Source: a bacterium (GTDB lineage Bacteria; Patescibacteriota; Minisyncoccia; UBA6257; Brennerbacteraceae). Taken from it: DNA of 28,342 nt. The stretch lies in contig DAIDAW010000003.1 in the NCBI GenBank assembly GCA_027310425.1, positions 1-28,342 on the forward strand. The letters are read 5' to 3'. Numbering within the stretch: the first letter of the stretch is position 1; each line of letters starts with the position of its first letter. Of this stretch, positions 14,910-21,138 are shown piece after piece. The notes below the pieces were generated by a model. The model saw nothing but the letters and a program-made list of their open reading frames with translations, did not search any database and was not told the DNA's origin. The translations under genes were made by a program, and so were the position numbers.

Positions 14910-15578
14910 ATGAAACAGGAAGTAAAACTTCGGTTCGCGTACGCTGCTTTCGCCTATGTGGGAGCTGGCATACTTGTCGCGGCGTTTCTGATTCCGTTTT
15001 CGCAAGGCGCGCGCGCGTATGAACCGGTTAATTCGGAGATTGAATTCGGATCGCGCGGCGCTGACGTATCCGCATTGCAAACTTTTCTTGCATCGGATGC
15101 TGCGACGTACCCCGAAGGCTTGGTAACCGGTTATTTCGGATCCTTGACGCGTGATGCGGTCGTTCGCTTTCAGATGGAATACGGCATTCCTGCGGTTGGC
15201 CGCGTCGGACCCTTGACATTGGCGAAGCTCAACGCGCTCATCAGCGCAAACATGGGAATCGACGTGCGAGGGCCGGCTATTACCGATGCGAAACTGACCG
15301 TATCCGGGCAGCAAGCAACGGCATCATGGAATACGAATGAGCTGGCGAAAGCGAAAGTATTCTATGATACCAAGCCGCTCGTGATGCTCGAGGCGCAATC
15401 GCCGCAGACCGAACCGGTCATCAGCGGAAGCGTGCAATCAGACCAATCGTTGACGCTTTCGAAACAGATATCTTTGACTGGTTTGAGCTCTTCGACAACG
15501 TATTATTACGTTCTTGAAGCGATTGATGCGCAGGGTAACGTATCGGTGGGAGCGCAGCAAACGTTTACAACGCAATAG
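14910..15578 (+). CDS. Secreted peptidoglycan-binding protein with fibronectin-III-like domain
   Basis: The 222-residue protein has an N-terminal anchor or signal peptide (about 9-36). A PG_binding_1 domain (about 46-111) follows, with FGSRGADVSALQTFL, YFGSLTRDAVVRFQ and GRVGPLTLAKLN. Then comes a beta-rich FN3-like module (about 123-221) whose SSSTTYYYVLEAIDAQGN motif is typical of FN3 domains. It is probably a surface protein bound to the cell wall; no catalytic domain is present. The AGGAGG sequence is about 14 nt before the ATG, a wide spacing, so the start is a little uncertain. The 137-nt gap upstream contains a weak hairpin but no gene. Confidence 0.85.
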   Translation: MKQEVKLRFAYAAFAYVGAGILVAAFLIPFSQGARAYEPVNSEIEFGSRGADVSALQTFLASDAATYPEGLVTGYFGSLTRDAVVRFQMEYGIPAVGRVGPLTLAKLNALISANMGIDVRGPAITDAKLTVSGQQATASWNTNELAKAKVFYDTKPLVMLEAQSPQTEPVISGSVQSDQSLTLSKQISLTGLSSSTTYYYVLEAIDAQGNVSVGAQQTFTTQ

Positions 15579-15605
15579 CGTAGAAGAGCAGCGCAACCTG
15601 TATAC

Positions 15606-15637
15606 AACGAAAAACCGCTTGCAAGCGGTTTTTCGTT
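15606..15637. terminator. Bidirectional terminator between convergent genes
   Basis: A 13-bp inverted repeat AACGAAAAACCGC/GCGGTTTTTCGTT with loop TTGCAA. T runs on both strands serve the plus-strand PG-binding gene and the minus-strand secreted protein. Confidence 0.9.
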
Positions 15638-15657
15638 TATGGAATTTCAGCAATATG

Positions 15658-16458
15658 CTATGTCGCGCTCGGGGTCTGCTGCTGCGATGCGCTTGGAACG
15701 GGCGTTGTGGAACGGAATGCCGCGCGCAGGGCTTCGGTCGCCTGTTTGACCGCGTTTCGGTATGTTTCCATTGCCTGCTGGACCGTCGCATTGCGCGCGC
15801 GCACAAGCACTTCGAGCTGCGGGCCTATTTTGTCGATCTTCTTGACGCCGTCCTGGCGCGCGGAACGTGAACTCGCAAGGGTATTCTGTAGTTCTGTTCT
15901 AACGGTTGCTGGATTCGCTCCGGACGCGCATTCTGTTTTTGCGGTATCGATTGCGTTTTTGACCGAAGTTTGGAATGCGCTCAAAGTTTGAAGCCCGTCG
16001 GTGCGATGCTGGTTTACGAGCTGATCCACAGCATTCCGGTATGTGCTTCGCGCCGCGTCAACTGCTGCCTCGCGCGCCTGCACTGCCGCATCAATTGCTA
16101 TTTTGAAGGTTGCTACCGCCTGTTTTTGAGCGTCCGTGGTCGCTTTTGCATTCAGTTTTGCGTAGAGAGCGCTTCGATTCTGTTTCCATTGCGCGCGCTG
16201 CTGATCGAGTTTTTGGTTGAATGCATCTCGGTTTCCCGCCATTTTTTGCGTTCTGGTGGTCAGACGGTCCTGGAGGCCGGAAAGTTTTGTATTGATATTC
16301 TGCTCATATTTGGATGCGAGTGAATCAAGACGCGTGCAGAAATTTTGTCCTTCCATCTTCGTGCTTGACGCAGCGCCCTGCGCGATTGCCGGCGACGTTT
16401 GCATCAGCGCAGATGCCGTTACCGCGGCAGCGGCGAAAAAAGAAAATATGCGTTTCAT
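15658..16458 (-). CDS. Secreted helical/coiled-coil protein, 266 aa
   Basis: An N-terminal signal peptide (MKRIFSFF then A/V-rich, ending near AIAQ at residue 26) is followed by a long helical chain rich in A, Q, K, R and T. Heptad-like repeats run from about 40 to 250. There are two cysteines (in NFCTRLD and TECASGA) and a Ser/Pro/Gln/Thr-rich tail. No enzymatic motif is visible. The pattern resembles the helical secreted proteins frequent in Parcubacteria, but I cannot name a family. Its ATG overlaps the stop of the upstream 104-aa gene as ATGA, so the two are translated as a pair. Confidence 0.85.
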   Translation of the reverse strand: MKRIFSFFAAAAVTASALMQTSPAIAQGAASSTKMEGQNFCTRLDSLASKYEQNINTKLSGLQDRLTTRTQKMAGNRDAFNQKLDQQRAQWKQNRSALYAKLNAKATTDAQKQAVATFKIAIDAAVQAREAAVDAARSTYRNAVDQLVNQHRTDGLQTLSAFQTSVKNAIDTAKTECASGANPATVRTELQNTLASSRSARQDGVKKIDKIGPQLEVLVRARNATVQQAMETYRNAVKQATEALRAAFRSTTPVPSASQQQTPSAT

Positions 16459-16769
16459 TGTGTTGGATTGCTTACTGAATCAATCGACGAATTGATTGCT
16501 TGCCCGTCTGCCGCGATTGCTTGAGCGTCCTGGGATCCGTCTTGCGCGGACAGCGCTGCCGATTGACTTGCTTCCGCGTCGAGCGCCGCGAGATCAATAT
16601 CGGCAACGGAATTCGTGCCAGCAGAGGATTCGTTCTGCCCCTGCGGCGATCCGATCAGCGTGTTCGACAATGCCGGCAGTTGAACCGGGGCATTGCTTTT
16701 GAATGCGTACCAGCCTGCTCCGACGAGCAGCGCAAAAGCGACAACCGCCAATACGATGTATAGTTTCAT
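16455..16769 (-). CDS. Single-pass membrane-anchored hypothetical protein, 104 aa
   Basis: Residues 4-23 form a transmembrane anchor (YIVLAVVAFALLVGAGWYAF). The rest is a low-complexity, acidic, Ala/Ser/Gln/Asp-rich tail that probably extends outside the membrane as a flexible chain. It has no cysteine and no known motif. The weak AGAAAGA upstream may act as a ribosome-binding site. It is the first gene of a two-gene operon with the secreted coiled-coil protein, driven by a good promoter at 16833-16860. Confidence 0.8.
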   Translation of the reverse strand: MKLYIVLAVVAFALLVGAGWYAFKSNAPVQLPALSNTLIGSPQGQNESSAGTNSVADIDLAALDAEASQSAALSAQDGSQDAQAIAADGQAINSSIDSVSNPTQ

Positions 16770-16832
16770 TTTTTATCTTTCTGGTAATTCGTAAATCGAG
16801 CGGGAGCTCGACGCGCGCCCGCATCTGGACGT

Positions 16833-16860
16833 ATTGTATGCGATTGCGCGGAGCTTTCAA
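16833..16860 (-). promoter_or_regulatory. Promoter of the two-gene secreted-protein operon
   Basis: On the minus strand TTGAAA (16855-16860) and TACAAT (16833-16838) are 16 nt apart. The leader is about 58 nt. Confidence 0.7.
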
Positions 16861-16876
16861 GTGTTTTTTGTGCCAT

Positions 16877-16934
16877 AAAAAAGGATACGGAACAATACAG
16901 GTTCGTTATGCACAATCCTGCGCGTTCCGTATCC
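16877..16934 (-). terminator. Terminator of the glycosylase gene
   Basis: An 11-bp perfect stem (16924-16934 with 16883-16893) with a 30-nt loop is followed on the minus strand by TTTTTT. The loop is unusually long for a terminator and can form a small internal CAGG/CCTG stem. Confidence 0.75.
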
Positions 16935-16976
16935 ATAGAGAAGAACGAAGCACAAGCCATTTTGTCTCTCTGTTTT

Positions 16977-17594
16977 TTAAAGAGCGGGAGATTTTTCATC
17001 AACGCTCCGCCACAGAATTCTGGCAGCCCATGTGCGATACGGCGACCAGCGTTTGATAAGCATTTCGAGTTTTTTACGGTTCGGCATCACTGCGAGTTTG
17101 TATATTTTGCGGACTCCCTTTTGCAGCCCCAAATCGCCGGGTGAAAAAACGTCTTCCCTGCCCAGCGTAAACATCAAAAACATTTCCGTTGTCCATGGAC
17201 CGATGCCTTTTACTTCAAGAAGCTGGCGCTTTACTTCTTCATCCGGCAGCGAATCAAGTTTCGAAAGTCGCAGCGTTCCGTTTGCTATGGCCTTGGCAAG
17301 ATATTTAAGATAGCGCGCCTTTGCATTCGACATGCCGGTTTTGCGGAGCTTTTGGTGCGGAAGCAACAGTATTTTTCTGGCGGTGATCGCGCCGCGGAAA
17401 AGCTTTTTGAAACGCGCGAATATTGCGTCAGCAACTTTTCCGGAAAGCTGCTGTCCGACAATCTCATATGTCAATCGGACAAGATAATTCGACGGCACAT
17501 CTTTTTGCAGCGCCGGCAGGTTTTTGAATTTTATCGCCCAGCGGTAGAGAATTTCGTCGTTTTGCCTGAAATGATTCAGAATGCGTTGTTTCAT
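16977..17594 (-). CDS. DNA-3-methyladenine glycosylase II (AlkA-like, HhH-GPD family)
   Basis: This 205-residue base-excision enzyme removes alkylated bases from DNA. The helix-hairpin-helix is LLEVKGIGPWTTEMF (125-139), followed by the GPD segment with the catalytic aspartate D154 in SPGDLGLQKG. It lacks the N-terminal domain of E. coli AlkA (282 aa) and resembles the compact bacterial and archaeal forms. There is no iron-sulphur cysteine cluster, which argues against EndoIII/MutY. The start at 17594 lies 7 nt after an extended -10 box. It is divergent from the cysteine-repeat protein with only 54 nt between the two start codons. Confidence 0.92.
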   Translation of the reverse strand: MKQRILNHFRQNDEILYRWAIKFKNLPALQKDVPSNYLVRLTYEIVGQQLSGKVADAIFARFKKLFRGAITARKILLLPHQKLRKTGMSNAKARYLKYLAKAIANGTLRLSKLDSLPDEEVKRQLLEVKGIGPWTTEMFLMFTLGREDVFSPGDLGLQKGVRKIYKLAVMPNRKKLEMLIKRWSPYRTWAARILWRSVDEKSPAL

Positions 17595-17601
17595 CGTGCG
17601 T

Positions 17602-17610
17602 ATTGTATCA
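17602..17610 (-). promoter_or_regulatory. Extended -10 of the glycosylase gene, leaderless arrangement
   Basis: TG-A-TACAAT on the minus strand (hexamer 17602-17607) ends 7 nt before the ATG at 17594. It is back to back with the promoter of the divergent gene. Confidence 0.65.
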
Positions 17611-17614
17611 GATC

Positions 17615-17642
17615 TTGTGCTCTCCGGAGAACGCGCTACACT
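17615..17642 (+). promoter_or_regulatory. Promoter of the cysteine-repeat protein, leaderless arrangement
   Basis: TTGTGC (17615-17620), a 16-nt spacer and TACACT (17637-17642). The -10 ends 6 nt before the ATG at 17649. Confidence 0.65.
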
Positions 17643-17648
17643 GATCGT

Positions 17649-18797
17649 ATGAGCGAAAAATTATTTGCGGTATTCGCCATCGGCGCATTCATTCTATTTT
17701 CCGCCATCGGCGCCGCATTTTTATATCAAAACCAAGATATCGTGCGAAGCTTGTTCGGATATCAGCAACAACGCGCCACGCCTTCTGCATCGTCTTCTCC
17801 AGAAGCGCGCGTAACACCGGTTGCAACATCGCCTGCGCCATCCGCCCTTCCTTCTCCGAGACAGCTCATAAGCGATTATGCGGCACTTGCGCAGATGCCG
17901 CAAGCGCTCAAACAATGCGTTGCGAACAACATCGGATCGAAAACTTTGGATGCCGTTATAGCCGGAACCGAAGATCCTCCGCAAAAGCTTGATCAGGCGT
18001 TCAATGCGTGTTGCGTCAGGCAGGATATCTTACAGAGCTGCGTCGCGTTCGCGAGGAAAACCGGATCATTTCCGGAAGAAGCGCTGGCATTTCTTGAAAA
18101 AATATCGCCGTATGTGGCACAAGGCAAAACGCCGGGCTCATGCACGAGCCTGGAGCAATGCGATTCCTATTGCAAAGCGCCGGCAAACCAGCAGGAATGC
18201 CTTGATTTCTTCTATCGCGTCGGCGTATTTCCCGAAAGCGTCCGTTCGCAAATTGCCGCGGTTGTGGCGCAGATAAAACAGGCGCTCGATCAAGGGCCCA
18301 TAGCATTGCAAACATGCATCCAGAAAGCAGTCGGCACGAGCACGTTAGAAATGATTCTGAACGGTTCCAAATTGCCGCCGCAGAATATAAGCGAAACGTT
18401 TTCTTCGTGCGCCCAAAATGCCCAGCAGCAGGCGGAACAAGCGCTCGCCGCGCTCAAACAAGCCATTGCCTCCAGCACGCCCTATTTCCAACAATGCGTG
18501 CAATCGAATGTAGGCGGCGCAGATCAGCTTGATAAGATTTTCGCAGGAACCGCTGCACCGCCGCAGAATTTTGCCGACGTCTGGCAGGGATGCGTGCAGG
18601 CGGACGCGCAAGAACAAGCAAAAATATTCCAAGCAAAATTGGAAAATCTAATGGCAACCCAGCCCGACACATTCACGCAATGCGCCGTTGATCAAGTGGG
18701 GGGGCAAAGCGCATTCGAAGCGATTATGGCAACCGGCACGACGACGCCGGAACTGCTCGCGGCATTTCAGGCCTGCGTTGCAAAACTCAGTCCATAG
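17649..18797 (+). CDS. Membrane-anchored protein with four Cys-bounded repeats, 382 aa
   Basis: Residues 6-26 form a membrane anchor. Residues 42-72 are a Ser/Pro/Ala linker. The rest contains four imperfect repeats that start and end with cysteine: C90-C121, C223-C254, C283-C315 and C345-C376, with spans of 31, 31, 32 and 31. The shared pattern is a cysteine, then V/I-G-x-x-x-L-x-x-I-x-x-G, then PPQ or P, then an aromatic residue just before the second cysteine. Between repeats 1 and 2 lies a separate cysteine-rich patch (C122, C131, C165, C171, C175, C184). The even spacing suggests one disulphide per repeat outside the membrane. I do not recognise the repeat. The upstream frame extension to 17352 lies in the glycosylase gene and is discarded. 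Confidence 0.88.
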   Translation: MSEKLFAVFAIGAFILFSAIGAAFLYQNQDIVRSLFGYQQQRATPSASSSPEARVTPVATSPAPSALPSPRQLISDYAALAQMPQALKQCVANNIGSKTLDAVIAGTEDPPQKLDQAFNACCVRQDILQSCVAFARKTGSFPEEALAFLEKISPYVAQGKTPGSCTSLEQCDSYCKAPANQQECLDFFYRVGVFPESVRSQIAAVVAQIKQALDQGPIALQTCIQKAVGTSTLEMILNGSKLPPQNISETFSSCAQNAQQQAEQALAALKQAIASSTPYFQQCVQSNVGGADQLDKIFAGTAAPPQNFADVWQGCVQADAQEQAKIFQAKLENLMATQPDTFTQCAVDQVGGQSAFEAIMATGTTTPELLAAFQACVAKLSP

Positions 18798-18826
18798 CCA
18801 AAACTTGACGGGATTCCAGATTTATA

Positions 18827-18852
18827 CTCCTGTAATAAAACAGGAGCTTTTT
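18827..18852 (+). terminator. Terminator of the cysteine-repeat protein gene
   Basis: A 7-bp stem CTCCTGT/ACAGGAG (18827-18833, 18840-18846) is followed by CTTTTT, 30 nt after the stop. Confidence 0.8.
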
Positions 18853-18876
18853 CGTCTTTTCCTGCAAGAACAAATT

Positions 18877-19032
18877 ATGGAATTATTCATCCAACAACCA
18901 GTTGCATTAATCCAATGGCACACGCGCCGTCCTTTTAAGCAATCTCCTTTCGTGACGTATGCTGGGCGTACTTTTTCGTCTCGCAAACAGGAGGAATCTG
19001 CTTATTTAACCACGGCGGTTTTTATAACGTAA
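18877..19032 (+). CDS. Possible small protein, 51 aa (uncertain)
   Basis: In the 375-nt gap 18798-19172 this is the only plausible ORF. It starts at ATG 18877, directly after a terminator, and stops just before a strong hairpin at 19061. There is no Shine-Dalgarno sequence and no clear promoter. The product is basic and lacks a membrane helix. It may be a chance ORF; the only support is its position between two hairpins. Confidence 0.3.
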   Translation: MELFIQQPVALIQWHTRRPFKQSPFVTYAGRTFSSRKQEESAYLTTAVFIT

Positions 19033-19060
19033 TGCGCTTGTTGTAAACGCATACTCAAAA

Positions 19061-19089
19061 AACGCCCTGGCTAGATAAGCCAGGGCGTT
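19061..19089. terminator. Strong hairpin, terminator-like, better on the minus strand
   Basis: A 12-bp perfect stem AACGCCCTGGCT/AGCCAGGGCGTT with loop AGATA. On the minus strand it is followed by six T; on the plus strand only by GGTTTATC. No minus-strand gene feeding into it is apparent, so it may insulate the region or serve the possible 51-aa ORF. Confidence 0.6.
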
Positions 19090-19172
19090 GGTTTATCTGG
19101 GAGTTCTTTGAAAATCGAAGAATTGCGTTTCCGTGATCCGTCAGCTGGTTAGAAACCCAAAAGGAGGCTCGA

Positions 19173-19544
19173 ATGAAAAAGATTCGAAAGAATCCTTGGA
19201 AAAGAGCGATGAGTTTCTTGCTGGTTGCGCTTATGGAACTCGCCATCAGCAGCGTTGCTGCCGTATCGCTTTTAAGCCATGGATTGCCCATTTCCGAAGC
19301 TGTATTGCTTATTATCGTGTTCATCACCGGCAAATACAGCCTGAAACTATTTGCGCTTTGGTTCAGTCGCTTGTGCGGATGGCCCGCAGCGGCGCTGTCA
19401 GCAACCGCGTTCGTATTGTGGGGATTGTTTCTCGATTTGAACGCGTATGTGCTTGCGGTTGAACTGTTTGCGCAGCTTGTGGAAGCTTTCGCGCAAGCGC
19501 TTTGGGAGAGCGCCGTGGAAGATTGGTCAAAAAATATCCGGTAG
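19173..19544 (+). CDS. Small multi-pass membrane protein, 123 aa
   Basis: A good AGGAGG Shine-Dalgarno lies 7 nt before the ATG. After a basic N terminus (KKIRKNPWKR) there are about three hydrophobic segments (roughly 13-35, 41-60 and 66-88). A final amphipathic, acidic helix follows. I do not recognise a family. The strong ribosome-binding site and the following terminator indicate an independent expressed gene. Confidence 0.75.
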   Translation: MKKIRKNPWKRAMSFLLVALMELAISSVAAVSLLSHGLPISEAVLLIIVFITGKYSLKLFALWFSRLCGWPAAALSATAFVLWGLFLDLNAYVLAVELFAQLVEAFAQALWESAVEDWSKNIR

Positions 19545-19620
19545 TATGACTACCGAAAAACGGATTCGTGGTGCGCGCCCGCGCCGCGAATACTCCATTC
19601 CGTTTCGTGCGGAAATGCAA

Positions 19621-19654
19621 AACAGCGGGCAGAATTTCTGCCCGCTGTTATTTT
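19621..19654. terminator. Bidirectional terminator
   Basis: A perfect inverted repeat AACAGCGGGCAG/CTGCCCGCTGTT (19621-19632, 19638-19649) is followed by ATTTTG on the plus strand and TTTTGC on the minus strand. It lies between the membrane-protein gene and the ywbE-like gene. Confidence 0.85.
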
Positions 19655-19686
19655 GAAACTACCACGCGCACGGTGTTTTCCATCTT

Positions 19687-19899
19687 TTATTCCGCATCTT
19701 CCACAAGCCATTGCACGCGGCCGATGGAGCCGTCGGTGAGGCGGACTTTCACGCCGCGCGGATGGTTTTCCCGCGAGGTCAGAACATCCCGCACAATTCC
19801 CTGTTTGTACTCATCGGTTCCGTAATTTTCTTTTTCAATAATCCACACCGCGATGCCGGGCTTGATTCTGCTGCGCGCAGGAGGGTTTGGATTGTCCAT
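19687..19899 (-). CDS. YwbE-family protein (DUF2196)
   Basis: The 70-residue protein matches the small YwbE family. IKPGIAVWIIEKE near the start, KQGIVRDVLTSRENHPRGVKVRL in the middle and DGSIGRVQ near the end follow the known pattern (IKPG, GIVxxILT, HPHGIKVRL, GxVGRVQ). Members are single small beta-rich domains of unknown function. It lies 51 nt downstream of tRNA-Gln on the same strand and may be co-transcribed with it; no other clear promoter was found. Confidence 0.88.
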   Translation of the reverse strand: MDNPNPPARSRIKPGIAVWIIEKENYGTDEYKQGIVRDVLTSRENHPRGVKVRLTDGSIGRVQWLVEDAE

Positions 19900-19950
19900 A
19901 CTATTTTATTGTTTTAGGCCCTTCGGTTTCTCTGAACTCGCTGACTGATG

Positions 19951-20021
19951 CTGCGGGGCTAAGAATCGAACTTAGATTCACGGCTTCAAAGGCCGCTGTC
20001 CTACCATTAGACGACCCCGCA
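19951..20021 (-). tRNA. tRNA-Gln (anticodon TTG)
   Basis: Read on the minus strand, the acceptor TGCGGGG pairs with CCCCGCA. The D arm is GTCT/GGAC. The anticodon stem is GCGGC/GCCGT with loop CTTTGAA. The T arm is CTAAG/CTTAG with loop TTCGATT. The discriminator is G. The T1-A72 first pair and G73 are hallmarks of tRNA-Gln. CCA is not encoded (CAT follows). Presence of tRNA-Gln means the cell must make Gln-tRNA either by GlnRS or by GluRS plus GatCAB, neither of which is in the window apart from gltX. Confidence 0.93.
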
Positions 20022-20030
20022 ATCGAAGAA

Positions 20031-20039
20031 ATTTTATCA
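20031..20039 (-). promoter_or_regulatory. Extended -10 of tRNA-Gln
   Basis: TG-A-TAAAAT on the minus strand (hexamer 20031-20036) lies 9 nt before the mature 5' end, implying a leader of about 2 nt. Confidence 0.5.
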
Positions 20040-20048
20040 TATCTTTAA

Positions 20049-20082
20049 GGAAAATGCCGCACGTTATTGTGCGGCATTTTCC
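20049..20082. terminator. Terminator after the 138-aa membrane-protein gene
   Basis: A 14-bp perfect stem GGAAAATGCCGCAC/GTGCGGCATTTTCC with loop GTTATT. The T run lies at the base of the stem on either strand. Confidence 0.8.
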
Positions 20083-20086
20083 TCCT

Positions 20087-20503
20087 TTATTCTACAAAAT
20101 AATCGAGTGTGCGATGAAATTTAATCCAATACTCATGCACACCGATCATAATAGGGATGAGATAGATTGTTAAGGCCGACGCAAGAATATATTTGATCCA
20201 ACCATATTCTTGAGGCATAAAGAGGGCGCCAAGGTTCATAAACCAAACCAAGAACCCTCCCCATGGGATCAGCAGTTTTTCCTTGGTTCCTGTGTTGCCA
20301 AGTTTCGTAGCAACAAGGAAACTGGAATACCGCGTCACTAAAGTTAAATTGACGGCCATGATGAGCAAGGACATGACTACTTTACCCCATTCTGGAGAAA
20401 ATATGAGCCAAATCCACTGCATGACTATCACAACGAATACTACTGGGTATTCCCATCGCGGGTCTATCCTCAACTCATTTTTTATACCGAAATAGTTTTT
20501 CAT
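20087..20503 (-). CDS. Multi-pass membrane protein, 138 aa, unknown function
   Basis: The protein has about four hydrophobic segments (roughly 19-37, 42-60, 78-96 and 103-122), rich in W, F and I, with a C-terminal charged end (HEYWIKFHRTLDYFVE). An AGGAGG Shine-Dalgarno lies 6 nt before the ATG. A good promoter (TTGACT, 17 nt, TTTAAT at 20527-20555) is present, and a strong terminator follows the stop. It is divergent from the ECF sigma factor gene and shares a palindromic promoter region with it. The family was not recognised. Being beside the sigma factor it is a candidate member of its regulon (inference). Confidence 0.8.
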   Translation of the reverse strand: MKNYFGIKNELRIDPRWEYPVVFVVIVMQWIWLIFSPEWGKVVMSLLIMAVNLTLVTRYSSFLVATKLGNTGTKEKLLIPWGGFLVWFMNLGALFMPQEYGWIKYILASALTIYLIPIMIGVHEYWIKFHRTLDYFVE

Positions 20504-20526
20504 TCGTGCCTCCTTTGCACGGAAGA

Positions 20527-20555
20527 ATTAAACCACAGAAAGATTCGCAAGTCAA
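20527..20555 (-). promoter_or_regulatory. Promoter of the 138-aa membrane protein
   Basis: On the minus strand TTGACT (20550-20555) and TTTAAT (20527-20532) are 17 nt apart. The -35 lies inside the 20549-20572 palindrome. Confidence 0.7.
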
Positions 20556-20572
20556 TTTCTCTAAATTGACTT
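20549..20572. promoter_or_regulatory. Palindrome between divergent genes (possible operator)
   Basis: A perfect 10-bp inverted repeat AAGTCAATTT/AAATTGACTT is separated by CTCT. Each arm holds TTGACT, one per strand. It overlaps the -35 of the minus-strand gene and lies 12 nt upstream of the extended -10 of the sigma-factor gene. Its position suits a regulator that controls both genes. Confidence 0.5.
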
Positions 20573-20581
20573 TAGGTAATG

Positions 20582-20590
20582 TGCTACAAT
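20582..20590 (+). promoter_or_regulatory. Extended -10 of the sigma-factor gene
   Basis: TG-C-TACAAT (hexamer 20585-20590). The upstream TTGACT is only 13 nt away, too close for a normal -35, so the extended -10 or a bound activator must do the work. Confidence 0.5.
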
Positions 20591-20631
20591 ACCCCATTCG
20601 TAAGAAATTGGCAGGTTCCCTGTCCTCTCGT

Positions 20632-21129
20632 ATGGATAATGGTTTGGAGCAAGAGTTTCTCAAAGCGTACGAAACCTATGCGGATGCGATGTTCCGGTAT
20701 TGTTTAGTGCGGATACGCAACCGAGAAGAAGCGCTCGATCTTTCCCAAGAAGTTTTCCTGAAGGCATGGCGGTATATCGCCGAAGGCAACGAAGTGAAAA
20801 ATATGCGTGCGTTCCTGTACGAAGTGGCGCGCAATCTTGTCATCAACCTGTCGGTCAAGCAGAAATCGGTTTCTTTGGACGATCTGATGGAGAATGGGTT
20901 TGAAGCAGTATCCCGCGACGACGAAAAAATGGAAACCGCCTCCCTCTTCCACGACGCGCTCGAACGCATGGAAGAACTGGATGAAAAATACCGCGAACCG
21001 ATTCTCATGCGATACGTCGACGGCTTGCCGGTGCAGGAAATCGCCGCACTCCTCGAGGAAAACGAAAATACCATTTCCGTACGCATCCACCGCGGCATTG
21101 AACAATTGCGGGATCTGATGAACGGATAA
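20632..21129 (+). CDS. ECF-type RNA polymerase sigma factor
   Basis: The 165-residue protein has the two-domain layout of ECF sigma factors. Sigma region 2 is in the N-terminal part (LVRIRNREEALDLSQEVFLKAWRYI, with the DxxQExF core). Sigma region 4 is a helix-turn-helix at the C terminus (KYREPILMRYVDGLPVQEIAALL then NTISVRIHRGIEQLR). It would direct RNA polymerase to a special set of promoters. The ATG at 20632 is chosen as the first methionine before sigma 2. No Shine-Dalgarno sequence is present, and an upstream frame open to 20506 crosses the promoter. It is followed after 9 nt by its likely membrane partner. Confidence 0.92.
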   Translation: MDNGLEQEFLKAYETYADAMFRYCLVRIRNREEALDLSQEVFLKAWRYIAEGNEVKNMRAFLYEVARNLVINLSVKQKSVSLDDLMENGFEAVSRDDEKMETASLFHDALERMEELDEKYREPILMRYVDGLPVQEIAALLEENENTISVRIHRGIEQLRDLMNG

Positions 21130-21138
21130 TTTCTTCGT

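Noticed and set aside
18688..18876. Upstream extension of the possible 51-aa ORF into the Cys-repeat gene
   Set aside because: The extension overlaps the end of a well-supported gene in another frame and crosses its terminator.
19055..19333. Minus-strand ORF over the start of the 123-aa gene
   Set aside because: It has no start signals and covers the opposite strand's AGGAGG site and a terminator hairpin.
19546..19657. Short plus-strand ORF after the 123-aa membrane protein
   Set aside because: It runs through the bidirectional terminator and has no ribosome-binding site.
20506..20631. Upstream extension of the sigma factor to a GTG at 20506, or a leaderless ATT start at 20596
   Set aside because: The extension crosses the promoter and palindrome. 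ATT at 20596 is in frame and 5 nt after the -10, but ATT starts are very rare. The ATG at 20632 fits the family.
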